Source: JAAZMA01 sp964564325 (GTDB lineage: Bacteria; Bacillota; Clostridia; Tissierellales; Tepidimicrobiaceae). Taken from it: DNA of 20,092 bases. This document shows positions 15,254-20,092 of this stretch, piece by piece. The notes beneath the pieces were generated by a model. The model had not been told where the DNA came from, searched no databases, and saw only the letters and a program-made list of their open reading frames with translations. Location: positions 1-20,092 of the forward strand of contig CAZMBD010000037.1 in NCBI GenBank assembly GCA_964564325.1, in the 5' to 3' direction. Every line of letters starts with the position of its first letter. The first letter of the stretch is position 1. The position numbers and the translations under genes were made by a program.

Positions 15254-17023
15254 ATGAAAATTATTTTAACAACTTTAAATTCAAAATTTATTCATTCCTC
15301 TTTATCTATTAGATACTTAAAAGCTTATGCTAAAAATATACCAATTGAGCTAATGGAATTTACTATTAATCAAAATTTAGATTATATAGTAGGAGAACTA
15401 TATAAGAAAAAACCTGATGTTATTGGTTTTTCTACTTATATATGGAATAGAGAAGAAACACTTAAAATTTGTGAAACTATTAAAATCATTGATCCTAGTA
15501 TTAAAATTATCTTAGGAGGGCCTGAAGTGTCCTTTGATGGAGATGAGATTTTAAAAGACAGTTGGTTTATAGATTTTATTATCTATGGAGAAGGAGAAGT
15601 AAGTTTTAAAGAATTAATAGAAAGAATTATAGCTGGAGGAACAGAGTTTTCTGATATTAAAGGCTTAATATTTAGAAATGGTGAAAACATTATAAAAAAT
15701 CCTCCTAGGGAATTTATTGAGAATTTAGATTCTATTCCATCACCCTATAGGGATTTAAATGATAATTTTAAAAATAAAATTGTCTACTTCGAAAGTTCAA
15801 GAGGGTGTCCCTTTAATTGTCAATTTTGTCTATCATCTACAATTAAAGGGGTAAGGTATTTTAATATAGATAGAGTGAAAGAAGATTTGGGAATACTTAT
15901 AGATGCTAATGTAGGGCAAGTAAAATTTGTAGATAGGACTTTTAATGCAAACAAAAAATATGCTATGGAAATAATGGAGTTTATAATGAAAAAAAACCCT
16001 AAAGATATAAATTTTCATTTTGAGGTAACTGCCCATCTTCTAGATGAGGAAATGTTAGACTTTATAAGTAAGGCTAAAGAAGGTCTATTTCAGTTTGAAA
16101 TAGGTGTTCAGTCTACAAATAAAAAAACTTTGGAGGCTATAGGAAGAACCACAGACATAGACAAACTTAAATTAGTTACAAAGAAAATTAAAAGCTTTAA
16201 AAACATACATCAGCATTTAGATTTAATTGTAGGGCTCCCATATGAAGACTATAGTAGTTTTAAAAACTCTTTTAATGAAGTTTATGAATTGAAGCCTGAG
16301 AAGATTCAATTAGGTTTTTTAAAATTATTAAAGGGTTCTGGTCTAAGAAGAGAAAGTGAAAAGTATGGAATGAAATTTTTAGATAGACCACCTTATGAAA
16401 TTTTAGCAACCAATTGGATAGACTATAGTGAAGTATTGCGATTAAAGGGTATAGAAGATTTAGTTGAAAAATACTATAATGAAGGATATTTTGAAAGTTC
16501 ATTAGAATACATTATTAAAAATCATTATAAAACTCCCTTTGATTTTTTTGAAGACTTTCTAGATTATTGGGAATCTAAAAAACATCATACTATTTCTCAT
16601 AGTAGAAACAGATTGTATGAAATAATAATAGATTTTTATAAATACAAAAAATATGAAGATTTGTGGATTTTTAATGAAATTGTTAAATATGATTATATAT
16701 ATAATCATAAAAATCCTTATTTGCCACCATCTATAAATAGAACTGGCGAAAAATTTATTCAAAAAAACAAACATAATATTCTAAGGGATGAAAAAGTTTT
16801 AGATAACTATTTAAAGGATTATAAGGATATGGCTACTAAAGAAATTATAAAAAAAGTCCATATAGAAAAATTTGAAATAGATTTAATTAAGCTATTTAAT
16901 AATGAATATAGATTTAAAAAAGATATTAAAAAAACTAGCTATATACTATTTGATTATAAAGATAGGGTTATTAATAGATCTTATATTTACGACATAACGA
17001 GTGATATTAAGGAGAGTGAGTAG
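15254..17023 (+). CDS. B12-binding-domain radical SAM protein with DUF4080-like C-terminus
   Basis: This is a cobalamin-domain radical SAM enzyme of the BchE/methylthiotransferase-like class; the substrate is unknown. The N-terminal B12-binding-type Rossmann domain (about residues 1-135) begins KIILTTLNSKFIHSSLSIRY, includes KPDVIGFSTYIWN and IILGGPEVS, and ends in YGEGEVSF. The radical SAM core starts near residue 178; its 4Fe-4S motif CPFNCQFC has cysteines C185, C189 and C192 (C-x3-C-x2-C). Downstream, GLFQFEIGVQSTNKKTL and LIVGLPYED are typical core motifs. The C-terminal part (about 385-589) is rich in aromatic and charged residues and fits DUF4080, which accompanies this subtype. No canonical DxHxxG cobalamin motif is visible, so B12 binding is uncertain. 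The ATG at 15254 follows GGAAGGA at 15240-15246. It is the first gene of an operon. Confidence 0.88.
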   Translation: MKIILTTLNSKFIHSSLSIRYLKAYAKNIPIELMEFTINQNLDYIVGELYKKKPDVIGFSTYIWNREETLKICETIKIIDPSIKIILGGPEVSFDGDEILKDSWFIDFIIYGEGEVSFKELIERIIAGGTEFSDIKGLIFRNGENIIKNPPREFIENLDSIPSPYRDLNDNFKNKIVYFESSRGCPFNCQFCLSSTIKGVRYFNIDRVKEDLGILIDANVGQVKFVDRTFNANKKYAMEIMEFIMKKNPKDINFHFEVTAHLLDEEMLDFISKAKEGLFQFEIGVQSTNKKTLEAIGRTTDIDKLKLVTKKIKSFKNIHQHLDLIVGLPYEDYSSFKNSFNEVYELKPEKIQLGFLKLLKGSGLRRESEKYGMKFLDRPPYEILATNWIDYSEVLRLKGIEDLVEKYYNEGYFESSLEYIIKNHYKTPFDFFEDFLDYWESKKHHTISHSRNRLYEIIIDFYKYKKYEDLWIFNEIVKYDYIYNHKNPYLPPSINRTGEKFIQKNKHNILRDEKVLDNYLKDYKDMATKEIIKKVHIEKFEIDLIKLFNNEYRFKKDIKKTSYILFDYKDRVINRSYIYDITSDIKESE

Positions 17024-17025
17024 AA

Positions 17026-17784
17026 TTGAATATATTTGAAGATATTTTATTTGTAAATAAATCTACAATAAAAAAAGCAATAAATAGTCTAAAAAAGAAT
17101 TGGATTATAATATTTACAGGCTTAGCATATACCATAATAAATATGCTATTGATAATAGTTATATCAACCCTATTTACAGGAGTATTGCAAATTTTAGCAG
17201 GATTTATAATGGCTATTGTAAGTGCCAGTTTAATTTCTAATTATCTATATTTATTATCTAATATAATCAATTACGATAGAATAAGCATACAGGATTTTAA
17301 AGATGGATTTAAAGCCCTCTTATGGGATGTGTATGGAGTATTTTTCGTATTTTGGATAGCATCTTTACTTATAACTCCACTATATAATTTATTGGGAAGT
17401 AATGCAGCAGTTTTAAGTAGAATTATAGGTGCATTGGTCCTATTTGCATTGAATCCACTACCAGAAACTATTTATCAAAAGCATTATTCTTCCTTTGAAG
17501 CCATTAGCTATGCTTTTGATTTTATGAAAGAAAATTGGTTAAATTGGCTAATACCTAATATAATTTTTCATTATCTTATGTATTTACTTACTGGTACAGT
17601 GTTAACAGATATTTTTGCAACTAATTTAAGTTTTAATTTTGACTTTAGTCCAAAGGGCATAGGACTATATTTATTGGGTCAATTACTATTTTCATTTATG
17701 ATGATTTATAGAGGTCACTTATTCAAGCTATTAAGTACTAGTACTAGAAATAAACGAATATATATGAAAAATATGTATAAATAG
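17026..17784 (+). CDS. Multi-pass membrane protein, function unknown
   Basis: This is a 252-aa integral membrane protein with about six hydrophobic segments, near residues 26-50, 53-80, 103-123, 128-146, 172-193 and 211-230. A basic C-terminal tail (STSTRNKRIYMKNMYK) should lie in the cytoplasm. The layout, with an amphipathic N-terminus, loops rich in aromatic residues, and SFEAISYAFDFMKENW before a membrane segment, resembles the loosely defined DUF975/YesL-like group of small Firmicute membrane proteins, but I cannot assign it firmly. Translation starts at TTG 17026, two bases after the radical SAM stop, with AAGGAGA at 17009-17015 inside the upstream gene; no ATG lies near. Its place between a radical SAM enzyme and a TPR protein suggests a shared process at the membrane. 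Confidence 0.75.
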   Translation: MNIFEDILFVNKSTIKKAINSLKKNWIIIFTGLAYTIINMLLIIVISTLFTGVLQILAGFIMAIVSASLISNYLYLLSNIINYDRISIQDFKDGFKALLWDVYGVFFVFWIASLLITPLYNLLGSNAAVLSRIIGALVLFALNPLPETIYQKHYSSFEAISYAFDFMKENWLNWLIPNIIFHYLMYLLTGTVLTDIFATNLSFNFDFSPKGIGLYLLGQLLFSFMMIYRGHLFKLLSTSTRNKRIYMKNMYK

Positions 17785-17795
17785 TAGGTGAGAAA

Positions 17796-18932
17796 ATGAA
17801 TATAGTTGATGAATATTTTAAAAAAATGACTAACAATATATCCTTTATAGAATTAAAAGAAAATTCCTTTATAGATTTAAAAGGATATATAATTAAAGAC
17901 CGTCTCCCACTACCCATTATAATAGATACATTAATAGAAGAAATACAAAAAGGAAATTTTTATGATGAATTAAATATAAAGCATTTAATAGATGGAATTA
18001 TTTATACGTTGGGAGTAGATTTAGATTTTAAATACAAAGATGAATATATAAAAATTCTATATCATTACGATAGGAAAATTGAAGATTATATTTTATATAG
18101 AGGGCTAAAATTTTTAGAGGATGGAAATTATGATATGTCTGCTGTTCATTTTAGAGCATTGACTAATATTAATAGTAAAAATGTCGGTGGAATATTTAAT
18201 TATGCACTGTCTTTAGAGAGTATTTCAAAGAAATTTATAGAAAATAATTTTGTAGATAAAGGAGAAGTGTTTTTATTAGAATCTACAAATGAATTGGAGA
18301 AGATTTTAGATATAGATTCAGATTTTTCATTAGCTTATTATAAACTAGGCTATCATTATAAAAATTATGGACAATTTTTAAAGGCTAGTTTAATATGGGA
18401 TAAATATTTGAAATTAGATAGAGAAGAAATTAGGGCAGAGGAAATCCGAAAAGAATTAGAATTAATCCAAGATGATGTTAATTTTGAACAGGGCATATAT
18501 CATTTAAATAATGAGGAATATGATTTGGCATTGGAAAGATTTTTAAGGCTAATATGGAAGTATGAAGAATGGGGATATATATATTACCTTACAGGCTTAG
18601 CCTATAAAGGAAATGGAGAATATGAAAATGCTTTAAATTTTCTTAATAAGGCTATGGAATTAGATGAGTATAATGTGGACATTTATAATGAACTAGGGAT
18701 TTGTTTTTATAGCTTAGGAGATTTTAATAGTGCAATAAATATATTTAATAGGGGAATTGATTTAAACCAAGAAGATTATAAAATCTTTTTTAATAGGGGT
18801 ATGACATATTTGGAATTAGGAAATTTAAAAGAAGCTATGGAAGATATAAATATGGCCTATAAATTAAATCCTAATGATACTTTTGTTAAAGATCAGAAGA
18901 TGCAATTAGAAAATCTTTTGAATTTAGAATAA
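17796..18932 (+). CDS. Tetratricopeptide repeat (TPR) protein
   Basis: This soluble 378-aa protein is made mostly of TPR units, which form helical scaffolds for protein binding. Clear repeats include YILYRGLKFLEDGNYDMSAV, YYKLGYHYKNYGQFLKAS, YYLTGLAYKGNGEYENALNF, YNELGICFYSLGDFNSAINI and FFNRGMTYLELGNLKEAMED; earlier and intermediate copies are more degenerate. Residues 1-90 are less regular and may form a separate N-terminal domain. There is no signal peptide or transmembrane segment, so it should be cytosolic and possibly act with the membrane protein upstream. The ATG at 17796 follows AGGTGAG at 17786-17792, and the gap to the membrane gene is 11 bases. ptb begins 22 bases after its stop. 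The binding partner is unknown. Confidence 0.88.
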   Translation: MNIVDEYFKKMTNNISFIELKENSFIDLKGYIIKDRLPLPIIIDTLIEEIQKGNFYDELNIKHLIDGIIYTLGVDLDFKYKDEYIKILYHYDRKIEDYILYRGLKFLEDGNYDMSAVHFRALTNINSKNVGGIFNYALSLESISKKFIENNFVDKGEVFLLESTNELEKILDIDSDFSLAYYKLGYHYKNYGQFLKASLIWDKYLKLDREEIRAEEIRKELELIQDDVNFEQGIYHLNNEEYDLALERFLRLIWKYEEWGYIYYLTGLAYKGNGEYENALNFLNKAMELDEYNVDIYNELGICFYSLGDFNSAINIFNRGIDLNQEDYKIFFNRGMTYLELGNLKEAMEDINMAYKLNPNDTFVKDQKMQLENLLNLE

Positions 18933-18954
18933 AATCTTTTTTGGAGGGGTAATA

Positions 18955-19869
18955 ATGAGCATAAAAAAACTAGAAGAACTACTTAAAATGAAACATGAAA
19001 ACGAAATGAGATTGGCAGTGGTTGCAGCACATGATGAGGAAGTTTTAGAAGCAGTATTTGAAGCTAAAAAATTAAATATCATAGAACCTATATTAATAGG
19101 AGATATGAAAAAAATCAAGGAAATAGGAAATGTAAAAAATATAAATATGGAAGAAGTTCAAATTTTAGATGAAAAAGATTTAGTAAAATCAGCAGAAATA
19201 GGTGTAAAAATGGTAAGAGATGGACAAGCTGATTTCATTATGAAGGGTTTAGTAGATACAGGAACTTTAATGAAAGCTGTTTTAAACAAGGAATGGGGTC
19301 TTAGAACAGACTCTTTATTGTCTCATGTGATGGTATATGAAGTAGAGGCTTATCCAAAGTTAATTTATTTAACAGATGGTGGAATGAATTTATACCCTGA
19401 TTTAGATCAAAAAGTAAAGATCATAGAAAATGGAGTGAAAGTTATAAAAGCTATGGGAAATGAAATTGTTAAGGTAGCATGTCTTGCAGCAAAAGAGAAG
19501 GCAGATCCCAAGATGCCTGCTACTATGGATGCATTTGAACTTAAGGAGAAATATAATAAAGGTGAATTTCCTGAAGGGGTAATAGTAGATGGTCCTATGG
19601 CACTAGATTTGGCGGTATCAAAAGAATCAGCAAAGATAAAGAAATTTGAAAGTGAAGTAGCAGGAGATGCAGATTTATTATTAGTACCAAGTATTGAAAT
19701 GGGCAATGGAATAGGAAAAAGTATAACTTACTTTGCAGGAGGAAAATCAGCTGGCATAATCATGGGTGCTAAGGTACCTATAGTATTGGTATCAAGAGCC
19801 GATACTCATGAATCTAAGCTTTATTCTATAGCATTTGGAAGTTTAATCGCAGAAAAATTATTTAATTAA
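18955..19869 (+). CDS. ptb: Phosphate butyryltransferase
   Basis: Ptb exchanges CoA for phosphate on butyryl-CoA (or a branched-chain acyl-CoA) and gives an acyl phosphate, from which a butyrate kinase makes ATP. The protein is 304 aa, the size of Ptb and shorter than the two-domain forms of Pta. The phosphate acyltransferase fold is marked by IMKGLVDTGTLMKAVLNKEW (a Ptb signature), LTDGGMNLYPDLDQKV, and the C-terminal LLVPSIEMGNGIGKS followed by GAKVPIVLVSRADTHESKLYSIA. The ATG at 18955 follows GGAGGGG at 18943-18949. It is the last gene of the operon; no promoter is visible in the 22-base gap upstream. The usual partner buk (butyrate kinase) is not found in the 223 bases after it, and a new promoter begins there. 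A phosphate acetyltransferase role cannot be excluded from sequence alone. Confidence 0.9.
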   Translation: MSIKKLEELLKMKHENEMRLAVVAAHDEEVLEAVFEAKKLNIIEPILIGDMKKIKEIGNVKNINMEEVQILDEKDLVKSAEIGVKMVRDGQADFIMKGLVDTGTLMKAVLNKEWGLRTDSLLSHVMVYEVEAYPKLIYLTDGGMNLYPDLDQKVKIIENGVKVIKAMGNEIVKVACLAAKEKADPKMPATMDAFELKEKYNKGEFPEGVIVDGPMALDLAVSKESAKIKKFESEVAGDADLLLVPSIEMGNGIGKSITYFAGGKSAGIIMGAKVPIVLVSRADTHESKLYSIAFGSLIAEKLFN

Positions 19870-20028
19870 TAAAGTCTGAAATTTAAAGGATTAAGCAGTA
19901 AGTGTAAATTTATTAATAAGAAACAAGGAATTTTAGGTAAATTTGCTGGTATTTAAGGATTGAATAGTACCAAAAAATATGTTAAAGTAATCTACGTTGT
20001 CACTTCGTTAGAGCAAAATGGCAACAAA

Positions 20029-20063
20029 TCAACAGCAAAAAAAGTTTTTTAAAAAACTGTTGA
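20029..20063. repeat. Nested palindromes overlapping the final promoter
   Basis: TCAACAG (20029-20035) is an inverted copy of CTGTTGA (20057-20063). Between them lies the palindrome AGTTTTTTAAAAAACT (20043-20058). The right arm covers part of the -35 element at 20060-20065. The AT-rich core could act as an UP element, an operator, or a weak terminator for ptb. Confidence 0.6.
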
Positions 20064-20088
20064 CAAAGGTTTAAAAATTTGTTATAGT
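20060..20088 (+). promoter_or_regulatory. Strong sigma-A-type promoter, possibly for a stable RNA operon
   Basis: A perfect TTGACA (20060-20065) and TATAGT (20083-20088) are separated by 17 bases and preceded by A/T tracts. The arrangement is typical of rRNA and tRNA operon promoters in clostridia. The transcribed gene lies beyond the window. Confidence 0.8.
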
Positions 20089-20092
20089 ATAA

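Noticed and set aside
18911..18940. Direct repeat AAAATCTTTT (two copies) near the TPR stop
   Set aside because: Short, AT-rich and likely by chance; no terminator-like stem follows from it.
19407..19706. 99-codon minus-strand ORF inside ptb
   Set aside because: It is fully antisense to a well-supported gene, with no ribosome binding site or promoter; it is a shadow frame.
19996..20025. Hairpin GTTGTC/GGCAAC as a ptb terminator
   Set aside because: It has only six pairs with a long loop and no T tract, so it is not convincing.
1..20092. CRISPR arrays, insertion sequences, prophage or toxin-antitoxin genes
   Set aside because: No repeat-spacer pattern, transposase, integrase or phage-like gene was seen on either strand.

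Overview
This window looks like the chromosome of a low-GC, anaerobic, Gram-positive bacterium of the Clostridia/Tissierellia type. The evidence is the very AT-rich DNA, strong AGGAGG-type ribosome binding sites, a T-box leader, a Ktr-type potassium transporter, a clostridial phosphate butyryltransferase, and a gene order (YsgA-like methyltransferase, pheS, pheT, zapA, U32 protein, mutS2) that recalls the Bacillus subtilis ysgA-pheST-zapA-mutS2 region. The assignment below class level is uncertain. No mobile element, CRISPR array, tRNA or rRNA gene lies inside the window.

Layout. Bases 1-202 hold the 3' end of rplT (ribosomal protein L20) and its terminator. Bases 279-3086 hold a potassium uptake pair, ktrB (channel) and ktrA (RCK gating subunit), overlapping or abutting a SpoU-family rRNA 2'-O-methyltransferase. 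Bases 3093-6661 hold a promoter, pheS, pheT and a strong terminator. Bases 6735-11918 hold a compact run of zapA, a large U32 (RlhA-like) protein and mutS2. Bases 11923-13918 hold a promoter, a T-box leader with its terminator, and argS. The next gene (13915-14904) overlaps argS by four bases and appears to be a degenerate ADP-ribosylglycohydrolase-like protein. It converges on a small minus-strand gene (14896-15102), and one bidirectional hairpin serves both.

From 15254 to 19869 runs a second plus-strand operon: a B12-binding-type radical SAM protein with a DUF4080-like C-terminus, a six-helix membrane protein, a TPR protein, and ptb. The last 223 bases contain no gene. They end in a near-consensus, AT-tract-preceded promoter that resembles those of stable-RNA operons, so an rRNA or tRNA operon may begin just beyond the window.

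Most of the window is housekeeping: translation (L20, PheRS, ArgRS, rRNA modification, MutS2 ribosome rescue/recombination), cell division (ZapA) and ion balance (Ktr). The less ordinary items are the apparent ADP-ribosylglycohydrolase pseudoenzyme coupled to argS, the shared terminator whose loop holds the stop codons of two convergent genes, an ambiguous T-box specifier, pheST without a T-box, and the radical SAM/membrane/TPR/ptb operon. I see no clear case for a wholly new defence or mobile system.
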